Shown here piece after piece: positions 32,939-41,845 of a DNA stretch of 64,000 nt. Source of the stretch: an uncultured Flaviramulus sp. (GTDB lineage Bacteria; Bacteroidota; Bacteroidia; Flavobacteriales; Flavobacteriaceae); the NCBI GenBank assembly GCA_947495125.1, contig CANLXL010000003.1, positions 248,001 through 312,000 on the forward strand. Reading direction: 5' to 3'. Position numbers and translations under genes: made by a program. Under the pieces are notes generated by a model. It saw only the letters and a list, made by a program, of their open reading frames with translations, had not been told where the DNA came from and did no database searches. Position 1 is the first letter of the stretch. Every line of letters begins with the position of its first letter.

Positions 32939-34791
32939 GATTCAAAATCATTTAACGTAATTAAACCAACCAATTTACTTTGGTTAATTACCGGTAGACA
33001 TCCAATGTTATTATCTTTCATTATTTTTTTGGCTTCAGAAACTCGGGTATATTCTGTGGTTGTTAAAATATCTGTTTTCATAATTTTACCTACAGAACAT
33101 TGTTGTTGCCTGGAGTTACCTAAATAGGTTTCAACGTCGGTCCAAGTGATTAAACCTATTAATTCTCTGGAGCTATTAATAACTGGCATATGATGAATAT
33201 TTTTCCACTTCATAATATGTAGTACCAAGGCCAAGCTACTTTTTTTATCAACAGAAAAAATATCAGAACTCATAATGTGCTTCACAATACCACCGTCTTT
33301 AAATGATATATTGATACGCTCTGGTAAACGCTCCCATGTTGAAACCGGAAATCCTAGTTCTTGCTTTTCGTAAATCTTTGCAGTAAGTATTTGCATGGCT
33401 TCATAACGTTTATGCTTATTGAGCAATTGTCTATACCCTCGTGCCATCCACTCCGAACCATTCTGCGCTTGAGCCCTATCTTTTATAACCTTCAAATAAT
33501 ACTCAGCATCTTTGGGTGTTACGCCAACGCGATATAGGCCCTTATAGGCCATGGGTATTAACTCGTTTAAAATTAAATCATGACTCGATATATATGTTCC
33601 GTTCCAATAGAACTGGCAAGACATGCCATATCGCGCCGCATTAAAAAAATTCGTCTTCACATCTTTGAAGTCCCATTTCTCATGAATATTGTTATATCGT
33701 TTGGGTTTTCCCATCATTACGCCAACCCAAAACACCATATTTGCAACCTCATCGGTGGTCGTTGGACCAGATGGAATATACCTGTTTTCAATTCTTAAAT
33801 TGGGTTTTCCATTCGTCGTGCCATAGCACACTCTGTTCCACGGGTAAACAGTGCCATTATGAAGTCTTAAAGCTCGTAATTTAGGGGTGTCGTTGTTGTT
33901 CACCATATCCACACTATTCTTGCTAAAATTCGTTGTTAAAAAACTCCTAAACCTCGAAATATTATTTTTGAAAATATCGCTTATGGTTCCTGTTTGCCAA
34001 CTATTACCAAAACTTACACGAGATTGTTTCTCATTGAGCATATACGAATTCACCCTGGTATCTACACTCTGTGTAAATAAGGCAATTCTCGTTTCGCTCC
34101 AAAGTTCTTTTCCAAACAATAGCGGAGAATTAGTGCATGCACTTAAAACAGGTCCGGCAATAGCTTGTGCCCAATTATAATTATCTACAAAGTTTTTGGG
34201 GTGCATTTGCAAATGCATTTGAAAACTCGTATTACAACCTTCTAACATTACAGAGTCGTGTAAAAGATTTAACTCATCCACCCCTTTTATATGAATATCA
34301 AAATTTTGATTTCTATATTTTTTTATGGCATCATTCAATACTGAATAACGTTTAACGGGTGTCATGTTTTCTTCGCTGGCATCCTTAACGGAAAGGGAGG
34401 GTAAAATACCGGTTAAAACAAACTTAACTCCCTTTTTTGACGCTACATCTTTCGCTTCTTTTAATAACATATCGAGTTGCTTGTGCAGCTTGGAAAAGCA
34501 ATCGTCACGAAGCTCTAACGGATCAAGGTTTATTTCTAAATTATAATTACTTATTTCAGTTGTGAAATGATTATCGTTGATCGCCTCGAGAAGTTCTAAA
34601 GATTTGTTTACGGGTAAAAATTGATCATTTACCAGACAAAACTCTTGTTCAGCACCTATGCGTATGGGTGCTATCTCAATCTTCCCGGTATCAATCATGA
34701 GATCAAGAGCCTCAATATCATTTAATAAATGATGAATATAATTCGCATGATCGTTTTTTGTTTTCAGTTTGGTAACATCTAAATCTCCCAT
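32935..34791 (-). CDS. GCS2-family carboxylate-amine ligase fused to two CBS domains
   Basis: This 618-residue protein is in two parts. Residues 1-490 form a glutamate-cysteine ligase-like (GCS2) catalytic domain: PIRIGAEQEFCLVND near the start, NYNLEINLDPLEL, then SFQMHLQMHPKNFVDNYNWAQAI and LRIENRYIPSGPTTTDE. It joins an amine to a carboxylate using ATP. Residues about 500-618 are two CBS domains (VKHIMSSDIFSVD..., then GKIMKTDILTTTEYTRV...GCLPVINQSKLVGLITLNDF), which commonly sense adenine nucleotides. The deacylase gene is coupled downstream. The product may be a glutamate- or acyl-peptide-like compound under energy control. Full length. Confidence 0.85.
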   Translation of the reverse strand: MGDLDVTKLKTKNDHANYIHHLLNDIEALDLMIDTGKIEIAPIRIGAEQEFCLVNDQFLPVNKSLELLEAINDNHFTTEISNYNLEINLDPLELRDDCFSKLHKQLDMLLKEAKDVASKKGVKFVLTGILPSLSVKDASEENMTPVKRYSVLNDAIKKYRNQNFDIHIKGVDELNLLHDSVMLEGCNTSFQMHLQMHPKNFVDNYNWAQAIAGPVLSACTNSPLLFGKELWSETRIALFTQSVDTRVNSYMLNEKQSRVSFGNSWQTGTISDIFKNNISRFRSFLTTNFSKNSVDMVNNNDTPKLRALRLHNGTVYPWNRVCYGTTNGKPNLRIENRYIPSGPTTTDEVANMVFWVGVMMGKPKRYNNIHEKWDFKDVKTNFFNAARYGMSCQFYWNGTYISSHDLILNELIPMAYKGLYRVGVTPKDAEYYLKVIKDRAQAQNGSEWMARGYRQLLNKHKRYEAMQILTAKIYEKQELGFPVSTWERLPERINISFKDGGIVKHIMSSDIFSVDKKSSLALVLHIMKWKNIHHMPVINSSRELIGLITWTDVETYLGNSRQQQCSVGKIMKTDILTTTEYTRVSEAKKIMKDNNIGCLPVINQSKLVGLITLNDFES

Positions 34792-34901
34792 GGCTTAAGA
34801 ATTTATAGTCTTAAAAAAGGTTAAATTACTCTTGTTCAAACTTTTAAACTATGATTTTTATCATACCAAAAACATCATAACCTAGTGTAAATTGTTATTA
34901 C

Positions 34902-34909
34902 TATTTTTG
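34902..34909 (+). promoter_or_regulatory. Promoter -7 box of rnpA
   Basis: TATTTTTG fits TAnnTTTG and lies 16 bases before the rnpA ATG. The 134-base gap also serves the divergent ligase-CBS gene. Confidence 0.5.
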
Positions 34910-34925
34910 TAGCTTACCCATATTT

Positions 34926-35303
34926 ATGGAAGCAACCTACTCAAAAAAGGAAAAACTTAAAAGTAAGACGCTTATCGACCAATTGTTTGTTGAAGGTCGG
35001 TCGGTTTCGGCTTTTCCACTACGGTTAGTTTTTTTGCCTACCAATTTTAAAGATGATGTTATTATTAAAACCGGCGTATCTGTTAGCAAGCGAAATTTTA
35101 AACATGCTGTAGATCGAAATCGCATAAAACGGCTGCTAAGAGAAGCTTATCGACTCAACAAAGCGGCATATTTTAACAACATTACAACACAATATGCGTT
35201 TATGATTTTGTACATTGGCAAGAAAGAACCAACCTTTAATGAGATAGAACTAAAAACAAAACAGCTGTTTGAAAAATTTATAAAAACGGTTTCCAAGTCA
35301 TAA
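34926..35303 (+). CDS. rnpA: Ribonuclease P protein component
   Basis: This 125-residue basic protein is the RNase P protein subunit, which binds the catalytic RNA and precursor tRNA. Family markers are the N-terminal KKEKLKSKTLIDQLFVEG, the central strand IKTGVSVSKRNFKHAV and the RNR motif DRNRIKRLLREAYRLN. As in other Bacteroidota it is not next to rpmH or dnaA. The next gene, a C-terminal processing peptidase, follows after 12 bases, an arrangement I recall from other Flavobacteriia. Confidence 0.93.
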   Translation: MEATYSKKEKLKSKTLIDQLFVEGRSVSAFPLRLVFLPTNFKDDVIIKTGVSVSKRNFKHAVDRNRIKRLLREAYRLNKAAYFNNITTQYAFMILYIGKKEPTFNEIELKTKQLFEKFIKTVSKS

Positions 35304-35315
35304 AATTGCCCACAA

Positions 35316-36950
35316 ATGAAACATATTCTTAAAAAGAAAATAATAATTCCTGTATTAGCTTTGACGATTCTTTTTACAGGTTCTGCCTTTAAAAACGATT
35401 TTTTTGAAATTGCTAAGCAAATAGAGATTTTTACAACCCTATTTAAGGAACTCAACATGAATTATGTTGATGAAACCAATCCCGGAGATTTAATGGATAC
35501 GGCTATTAAAAGCATGTTGCATGACTTGGATCCGTATACCAATTTCATGAATGAGCAGGATGTTGAAGCCGCCAGAATTAATAATACCGGGGATTACACA
35601 GGCATAGGTGCAAAAGTGCGCACCCTAAAAGATAAATTGGTTATCATGGAACCTTATAAAGATTACCCTGCTGATAAAGCAGGTTTAAAGGCTGGCGATG
35701 AAATTATAAAAGTGGGAAACACGCTTGTTGAAACTTATAAAGAAGATGCAGGCGACTTGCTTAAAGGGTCTCCCGATAGCGCGGTAGAGGTCACTTTTAA
35801 GCGTCAGGGCAAAACCCAAACGACGACTATAAAAAGGGCCGAAGTTGAAATAAAAGCCGTTCCACATTTTTCTATGGTTAAGGATAAAACGGGGTATATT
35901 GTTTTGAGTAAATTCAATAGCAAAGCGGCTTACGAAACAAATTACGCGCTAAGAGATTTAAAAGCTCAAGGGGCCGAAAGGGTTATTTTAGATTTACGAG
36001 GGAACCCGGGAGGCTTACTTAATGAGGCTATTAAAATTGTAAACCTATTTATTCCTAAGGGGCAATTGGTGGTTACGACAAAGTCGAAAGTAAAAAAATA
36101 TAACAGAACCTATTATACGCAAAAAGATCCTATAGATACAGAAATTCCTTTGGTTGTTTTAATTGATGGTGGTAGTGCTTCGGCCAGTGAAATTGTATCG
36201 GGTTCTTTACAAGATTTGGATCGTGCGGTTATTGTAGGCTCTAGAAGTTTTGGTAAAGGTCTGGTTCAGCGCCCAAAACAATTGACCTATGGTACTCAAA
36301 TAAAGATCACCATTTCGCGATATTATACACCTTCGGGTCGTTGTATTCAGGCTTTAGACTATTGGAATCGAAACGATAAAGGCGAAGCCGTACGTGTAAA
36401 ACAAGAAAACTATAATGCTTTTAAAACCAAAAACGGCCGCAATGTTTTTGATGGAGGTGGTGTTTTCCCTGATGAGGTTTTGGGTGCATCTAAAAATACT
36501 GCAATAACGAATGCTATTGCCAATAACCATCTAATTTTTAACTACGCTACTACCTATTATTATAATAACGAAATAGATAATATTAATAATTTCAATCTAG
36601 ACGGATCTGATTTTTCAAACTTTAAAAACTATTTAAAAACGAATAAGTTTTCCTTTGAAACAGAAACAGAAAAAGCGCTTATAAAAGCGTTTGAAGCCGC
36701 CAAAAAAGAAGCGTTGAATGATAATATTGAAAACGATTACAGTACCTTAATTTCAAACTTAAACAAGACTAAAGTTGAAGTTATAGACGAAAACGAAGAT
36801 TATTTACTACAGCAATTAACCGAAGAAATTGTAAAACGATATGTTTACAGGGAAGGTCTTTACGATTATTATAAAATTCATGACCCTGTCATTAAAAAAG
36901 CTTCAGAAATACTTGATAAACCTTCAACATATCTTAATTATCTGCGTTAA
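35316..36950 (+). CDS. C-terminal processing peptidase (S41A, CtpA-like)
   Basis: This 544-residue protease has an N-terminal membrane or signal helix (about 8-24), a PDZ domain (about 80-175, GDYTGIGAKV...GLKAGDEIIKVGN), and the S41 catalytic core. The Ser/Lys dyad is Ser289 in GGSASASE and Lys314 in SFGKGLVQ, spaced 25 residues as in Prc. LDLRGNPGGLL supplies the oxyanion region. A C-terminal extension of about 150 residues is helical. It probably trims or degrades envelope proteins. It follows rnpA by 12 bases. Confidence 0.92.
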   Translation: MKHILKKKIIIPVLALTILFTGSAFKNDFFEIAKQIEIFTTLFKELNMNYVDETNPGDLMDTAIKSMLHDLDPYTNFMNEQDVEAARINNTGDYTGIGAKVRTLKDKLVIMEPYKDYPADKAGLKAGDEIIKVGNTLVETYKEDAGDLLKGSPDSAVEVTFKRQGKTQTTTIKRAEVEIKAVPHFSMVKDKTGYIVLSKFNSKAAYETNYALRDLKAQGAERVILDLRGNPGGLLNEAIKIVNLFIPKGQLVVTTKSKVKKYNRTYYTQKDPIDTEIPLVVLIDGGSASASEIVSGSLQDLDRAVIVGSRSFGKGLVQRPKQLTYGTQIKITISRYYTPSGRCIQALDYWNRNDKGEAVRVKQENYNAFKTKNGRNVFDGGGVFPDEVLGASKNTAITNAIANNHLIFNYATTYYYNNEIDNINNFNLDGSDFSNFKNYLKTNKFSFETETEKALIKAFEAAKKEALNDNIENDYSTLISNLNKTKVEVIDENEDYLLQQLTEEIVKRYVYREGLYDYYKIHDPVIKKASEILDKPSTYLNYLR

Positions 36951-37015
36951 AGCTCCTTATTTCTTATAAAAATAATTAAAATAGTATATTTATAAACTCA
37001 TTCTTTGCTTCCGTC

Positions 37016-37879
37016 ATGAATAAACTATTTTCATATATAGTGTGCATAATAGGTTTTAATGTCGCTTTTTCTCAAAATGAATTAGTGCATGACGTATATT
37101 TTGATACCGATGAATATGTTGTTCCTTCAACTGAAGAAAATCGTTTATTACTTTTTATTTCCAAATTAACAGATGTGGATATCGCATCCATTTCTATTTT
37201 TGGTTTTTGTGACGATATTGGAGCCGATGATTATAACTTAAAACTATCTCAGCAAAGGGCAGATGCCATTAAATATATCTTTTCCAGTAACGAAATAAGT
37301 GAATCACTAATCACCAACGTCGATGGAAAAGGTGAGGTTTTATTGAAAATAGTTGCGGAAAAGGATCTTAATAAAATTAGAGGTTTAAACCGAAAAGTAG
37401 AAATTATTGTAAAACCAAAACCTCAAATAATAGAAGATAAACAGGCCGCAATTGAAACCAAAGTAACCGAAACCGAAAAAAAGAAAGATATCCCCGAGCG
37501 CATAAAGGGAGACCTTAAAGTGGGAGACAAAATAGTTTTCGATAATATTCTGTTTAAAACAGGGTATGCCACGGTAACACCAGGTTCTAAAAAGAAATTA
37601 GAAGCCATCGCCAAATCTTTATTGGAACGTGATGATATCTATTTTACCATTCAGGGCCATGTATGCTGTACGCAGTTCACAAGAGATGCTGTTGACAGAA
37701 GAACCAAAAAGCGCAATCTTTCTGAAGCGCGCGCTAAATATGTCTATGATTATTTCGCAAAAAAAGGCATTAGTAAAAAACGTATGCGTCATTTAGGAAT
37801 GCGCCGAAAGTTTCCACTTGGAGGTGACCCTAAGTTTGACAGGCGTGTTGAGATTTTAATCACCTATGTTGGTGATTAA
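37016..37879 (+). CDS. Outer-membrane or periplasmic protein with two OmpA-like domains
   Basis: This 287-residue protein has a signal peptide (FSYIVCIIGFNVAFSQ) and two OmpA/MotB-type peptidoglycan-binding-like domains. The first (about 25-125) has YFDTDEYVVP and GFCDDIGADDYNLKLSQQRADAIKYIF. The second (about 170-287) has VFDNILFKTGYATVTPGSKKKLEAIAKSLL, IQGHVCCTQ, and RNLSEARAKYVYDYFAKKGI. The usual barrel is missing. Tandem OmpA domains without a barrel could clamp the cell wall. A promoter-like TATATTTA precedes it. Confidence 0.82.
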   Translation: MNKLFSYIVCIIGFNVAFSQNELVHDVYFDTDEYVVPSTEENRLLLFISKLTDVDIASISIFGFCDDIGADDYNLKLSQQRADAIKYIFSSNEISESLITNVDGKGEVLLKIVAEKDLNKIRGLNRKVEIIVKPKPQIIEDKQAAIETKVTETEKKKDIPERIKGDLKVGDKIVFDNILFKTGYATVTPGSKKKLEAIAKSLLERDDIYFTIQGHVCCTQFTRDAVDRRTKKRNLSEARAKYVYDYFAKKGISKKRMRHLGMRRKFPLGGDPKFDRRVEILITYVGD

Positions 37880-37906
37880 AACTATGATATTTAAAAATTC
37901 TCTCAT

Positions 37907-39388
37907 TTGAAAAATAAAAACACCATATGTTTTTTTGCTTTGACATTACTAATAAACTTTATTGGTGTATCACAAGCCACTACTTTTGTACCCGACGATA
38001 ATTTTGAACAAGCTTTAATTGATCTAGGATACGACACCGGTCCATTAGATAATTTTGTTCCTACCGCGAATATTAATACTATAACAGATTTAAATACAGG
38101 TCTGGCTTCTAAAAACATCTCCGATTTAACCGGTATACAAGACTTTACAGCATTATCGATTCTTAATTGCTCTGACAATAACCTTTCGAACCTGAACCTG
38201 TCTTCAAACTTAAATCTTACTGAAATATATTGTAGTAACAACTTATTAACGAGTTTAAATGTTTCGGTGCTTACAAAGTTAAAAATACTGTGGTGTGATT
38301 TTAATCAGTTAACAGCTATTGATGTTACGAATAATGCAGATTTAATCTCATTAACCTGTGGCAGTAATATGTTAACAAATATAGACGTCACGAGAAATTC
38401 CAAGCTGAACGTTTTGGTTTGTGAAAACAATCAAATACCTATTATAGATGTGAGTCAAAATTTAACATTGGATTCTCTCTTAGCGCGAAATAATTTGCTA
38501 TCAACTATAGATGTAAGTCAAAACAGCGATTTAACATTCTTAGATTGTGGTATAAACCAGCTTACCAATCTGGATGTCACTCAAAACACTAACTTACGTG
38601 TTCTTCTGTGTTTTAATAACCAATTAACAAGTCTGGATGTGACCCAAAACACACTCCTTAGCGATTTGAGTTGTGAGTTTAATTCACTCATACAACTGGA
38701 TATGTCTCAAAACACATCATTGGTAAACTTGGATTGCAGCGATAACAATCTATGCATCTTAAATATTAAAAACGGTACCAATGAAAATGCGACCATAATG
38801 GATTTCGAATCTAACCCCAACCTAAGCTGTGTTATTATAGACGATATCTCCATAAGTTTCCCGAACTGGAAGCCCTACCCTTTTTCGAACTTTGTTGAAG
38901 AACTATCAGATTGCAGTAATTTTGTTCCTGTCGATACCTTAGAAGATTTTATAGGATCAAGCTACGCCTTACCAACTCTTAATGATGGCAACTATTTTAC
39001 GCAATCCGGCGGAAATGGTACAGCTTTACAAGCGGGCGATATGATAAACAGTTCTCAAACTATTTTTATCTACAACGAGACCATTTGCGATAGCAACGAA
39101 TCAAATTTTACTGTTACAATTACAAGCGAAGACTATTTTATTCCAAAATATTTTACGCCAAACAATGATGGGAAGCACGATTATTGGAAGGTTGAAGATT
39201 TTTCCAATGCTATTAAAAATATAAGGATTTTTAACAGATACGGTAAACTTTTAAAATCATTACCACCAGGTTCGGAAGGATGGAACGGCACCTTTAACGG
39301 AGAACTATTAACTAGTGATGATTATTGGTATTTAATAGCACTTAACTCCGGAGCATCTTTAAAAGGTCATTTCACATTAAAACGATAA
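37907..39388 (+). CDS. Leucine-rich-repeat protein with T9SS type-B sorting domain
   Basis: This 493-residue surface protein starts at TTG 37907 with a signal peptide ending GVSQ. After a short N-terminal segment come about ten leucine-rich repeats of roughly 21 residues (consensus LDVTQNTNLRxLxCxxNQL), a linker, and a C-terminal gliding-motility-type (type B) T9SS domain: YFTPNNDGKHDYWKVEDF and IFNRYGKLLKSL with GWNGTFNGELLTSDDYWY. The protein is therefore exported by the type IX system and attached or released at the cell surface. The repeats suggest protein or glycan binding. The gene converges with no gap on the minus-strand GNAT gene. Confidence 0.9.
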   Translation: MKNKNTICFFALTLLINFIGVSQATTFVPDDNFEQALIDLGYDTGPLDNFVPTANINTITDLNTGLASKNISDLTGIQDFTALSILNCSDNNLSNLNLSSNLNLTEIYCSNNLLTSLNVSVLTKLKILWCDFNQLTAIDVTNNADLISLTCGSNMLTNIDVTRNSKLNVLVCENNQIPIIDVSQNLTLDSLLARNNLLSTIDVSQNSDLTFLDCGINQLTNLDVTQNTNLRVLLCFNNQLTSLDVTQNTLLSDLSCEFNSLIQLDMSQNTSLVNLDCSDNNLCILNIKNGTNENATIMDFESNPNLSCVIIDDISISFPNWKPYPFSNFVEELSDCSNFVPVDTLEDFIGSSYALPTLNDGNYFTQSGGNGTALQAGDMINSSQTIFIYNETICDSNESNFTVTITSEDYFIPKYFTPNNDGKHDYWKVEDFSNAIKNIRIFNRYGKLLKSLPPGSEGWNGTFNGELLTSDDYWYLIALNSGASLKGHFTLKR

Positions 39389-39832
39389 TTATCCTTTAAT
39401 CATTGCAATATGCGGAATATCATCTTCAAGATACGGCTCTCCAACACCATGAAATCCTAAGTTTTTATAAAATGTTTTTAGGTATACCTGAGCTGATATT
39501 TTAATTTTCGACGTATTAAAATGTGTTTCAATAGCATCAATAGAGGCCTTCATAATATCGTAGCCATATTTAAACTGACGTTCATTTTTTGCGACAACGA
39601 CCCTACCAATACTTGATGCTTCAAAATAATCTCCCGGCTTAAAAATACGGGTATACGCCACCACCTTGTTATTTTTAAAACCTAAAACATGTAATGCCTG
39701 CTTATCTTTTCCATCTAAATCCTGGTATACACAATCTTGTTCAACAACAAAAACGGCAGTACGTAATTGTAGTAAATCATACAATTCTTCTAGCGTAAGA
39801 TCTTTAAAGTATTTTATTTTGATTTGTAGCAT
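39389..39832 (-). CDS. GNAT N-acetyltransferase (ElaA-like)
   Basis: This 147-residue acetyltransferase resembles ElaA: FKDLTLEELYDLLQLRTAVFVVEQDCVYQDLDGKD at the N-terminus, then AYTRIFKPG, IGRVVVAKNERQFKYGYDIM as the acetyl-CoA loop and YLKTFYKNLGFHGVGEPYLEDDIPHIAMIK at the end. The acceptor is unknown. Its last codon abuts the LRR gene, so the two stop codons are back to back at 39386-39391 without a shared terminator. Confidence 0.86.
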   Translation of the reverse strand: MLQIKIKYFKDLTLEELYDLLQLRTAVFVVEQDCVYQDLDGKDKQALHVLGFKNNKVVAYTRIFKPGDYFEASSIGRVVVAKNERQFKYGYDIMKASIDAIETHFNTSKIKISAQVYLKTFYKNLGFHGVGEPYLEDDIPHIAMIKG

Positions 39833-39852
39833 ATTTTATAAAAATATTTAAA

Positions 39853-40770
39853 TCAATCCTGAACGATGATATCTTTAGCATCATCTTTACCAAATTCCGG
39901 TTGAATATTAACATGATTAATATCGTATTTATGAAACACTAAATCTTCTATCTCATGTAAAATAACATCAAATTCTGATAAGGTAATATTTCTACTAAAA
40001 TCGATGTGGGCTTCGAGATGAATCTCGTCTTCATTAAGTTGCCACACATGCACATGATGCATTCTCTTAATACTATCTAAAGCATTTATTTCCTCAACGA
40101 TCTGTTTTATCGGAATCGTATCCGGAGTAAAAAGCATCAATACTTTTGTAGAATCCTTTAATAGGTCAAAACCAACCCAAATTAAATACAAAGCAATAGC
40201 TAATGTGAGGGCACTATCGACCCAATACATCTGATAATACTTCATCAACAACCCACCTATTAACACCGCAACACTTGCCATCATATCTGTAAATAAATGG
40301 AGATAAGCACTTTTCATATTCATATTAGCCTTAGCATCATTCTTTAATAAAAGCACACTAAAACCATTTCCTAAAATAGCAACCATAGACAACCAAATAA
40401 CTAAATTAGATTCAATTTCTTGAGGATTCTGAAAACGTTTAAACGCTTCAACTATTAATAATACAGCCACTATAATTAAGGTTGCTGCATTTATAAAAGC
40501 AGCCAAAATCTCAGCGCGTTTATACCCAAAAGTTTTATGTATAGACGCTTTCTTTTTAGTCAACTTATTAGCAACATAACTAACTATTAGAGATATAACA
40601 TCGCTAAAATTATGTAAAGCATCACTTAATAGAGATAAACTTCCGGATAACAATCCACCCACAACCTGAGCAACTGTTATCAAAATATTTAGTAAAATAG
40701 ATATAAAAAGATTCCGCCCCTTTACTTTGGAATGTGAATGTGAGTGATTATGAGAATGGCCTTTACCCAT
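39853..40770 (-). CDS. Cation diffusion facilitator (zinc/iron efflux)
   Basis: This 305-residue CDF transporter has a His-rich N-terminal tail (GHSHNHSHSHS), six hydrophobic helices, and the intramembrane metal sites HNFSD (DALHNFSDVIS) and HLFTD (HLFTDMMAS). The cytosolic ferredoxin-like C-terminal domain follows (HHVHVWQLNEDEIHLEAHIDF), which also binds metal. It exports divalent cations, probably Zn2+ or Cd2+, in exchange for protons. It begins directly at the end of rpiB with zero gap, so the two are in one transcript. Confidence 0.91.
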   Translation of the reverse strand: MGKGHSHNHSHSHSKVKGRNLFISILLNILITVAQVVGGLLSGSLSLLSDALHNFSDVISLIVSYVANKLTKKKASIHKTFGYKRAEILAAFINAATLIIVAVLLIVEAFKRFQNPQEIESNLVIWLSMVAILGNGFSVLLLKNDAKANMNMKSAYLHLFTDMMASVAVLIGGLLMKYYQMYWVDSALTLAIALYLIWVGFDLLKDSTKVLMLFTPDTIPIKQIVEEINALDSIKRMHHVHVWQLNEDEIHLEAHIDFSRNITLSEFDVILHEIEDLVFHKYDINHVNIQPEFGKDDAKDIIVQD

Positions 40771-41205
40771 CTAACAAGACAGTGGAATTTTATCTATTCT
40801 ATTTTGATGACGTCCCCCCTCAAATGCAGTATTTAAAAATGTTTCAACCATTTGTAAAGCTTGAGGAATGGCAGTATAACGGGCGGGAATACATAGAATA
40901 TTGGCATTATTATGTTGTCTTATCAACTCTACAATTTCTTTGGTCCAACATAAACCGGCACGTACATGTTGATACTTATTAGCAGTCATAGCCACCCCAT
41001 TAGCACTTCCACAAATTAAAATACCAAAATCTACCTTTTGGTTTTCAACATCTTGAGCAACAGGATGTACAAAATCAGGATAATCGACACTATCATTGGC
41101 ATCTGTACCATAATTATTAACCGTATACCCTTTAGCTTCTAAAAGTTGTTTTATAGCAAATTTATAATCTGTACCTGCGTGATCGTTTCCTATTGAAATT
41201 GTCAT
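40771..41205 (-). CDS. rpiB: Ribose 5-phosphate isomerase B
   Basis: This 144-residue enzyme interconverts ribose 5-phosphate and ribulose 5-phosphate. It has GNDHAG at the N-terminus (Asp8-His9), the catalytic Cys65 in GILICGSANGV, and HNNANILCIPARY. Length and motifs match RpiB. A possible -7 box (TAACTTTG reading leftwards, 41237-41244) precedes it. It heads the minus-strand side of the divergent gap at 41206-41845. Confidence 0.93.
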   Translation of the reverse strand: MTISIGNDHAGTDYKFAIKQLLEAKGYTVNNYGTDANDSVDYPDFVHPVAQDVENQKVDFGILICGSANGVAMTANKYQHVRAGLCWTKEIVELIRQHNNANILCIPARYTAIPQALQMVETFLNTAFEGGRHQNRIDKIPLSC

Positions 41206-41845
41206 TATTAAAATGGATTTAAATATATTAGGTTTACAAAGTTACTAAAACCTATGACTGTTAACTATACTTTTAATCACTTGTTAATATCTATTGATTA
41301 TATTTTATAAAAATGTCTAGGATAATTGGTTACTTTTTACAACCCATAACATTTAAATAACCTGCAAATTAGTTAACGTAAATTTTTAGTTAAGTTATCA
41401 GCATTAAAGAGGATACTTATTAAACCGATGAGCTTAATTATTTATAACAAAAAACAGTTAACAGTAGTTCTTAACAGTTGTTAATAGCATTTCAAAATAA
41501 CTTAGTTTTAAATGAGTTATAGATTTAAGTTTTGTTAATTACTTATCAATAATATTCAATAAGAAACATTTCAAAGAAAAACTTAAAAAAGTTATCCTAA
41601 CTATTAACAGGCTATAATAACCATCATTTTATTTTTTAAATTTTAAAAGAAAATAATTATATAATATATAATGTGGATAACTGGAATTTAACGAAGCTTA
41701 ACCTTATGAAAATACTATTAAATAATTAAACCGTAGCTTTGTAAAAAATAAATAGCGCATCTTCTCCTAAAACATCGCTATTTAATAACACAATTTCCTC
41801 CAGATACCCATCGGGACTAGAAATGAAAATGATTACAAAAATTAC
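41206..41845. other. AT-rich divergent gap, candidate replication origin
   Basis: This 640-base gene-free gap between divergent rpiB and rnr is extremely AT-rich. It holds one exact DnaA box (TGTGGATAA, 41672-41680, reverse-oriented), looser matches TTATCCTAA (41592), TTATCAATA (41543) and TTATCAGCA (41395), and four copies of TTAACAG (41258 reversed, 41458, 41471, 41604). Promoter-like boxes for rpiB (41237-41244) and rnr (41734-41741) bound a core of about 490 bases with no apparent transcription start. This is consistent with an oriC, but the base composition alone produces such words often, so it remains a candidate. Confidence 0.45.
41734..41741 (+). promoter_or_regulatory. Promoter -7 box of rnr
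   Basis: TAGCTTTG fits TAnnTTTG exactly and lies about 105 bases upstream of the rnr ATG. Confidence 0.5.

Noticed and set aside
38150-38720. Near-periodic DNA at about 63-base spacing
   Set aside because: This is the leucine-rich repeat coding sequence of the T9SS protein and not a CRISPR or satellite repeat.
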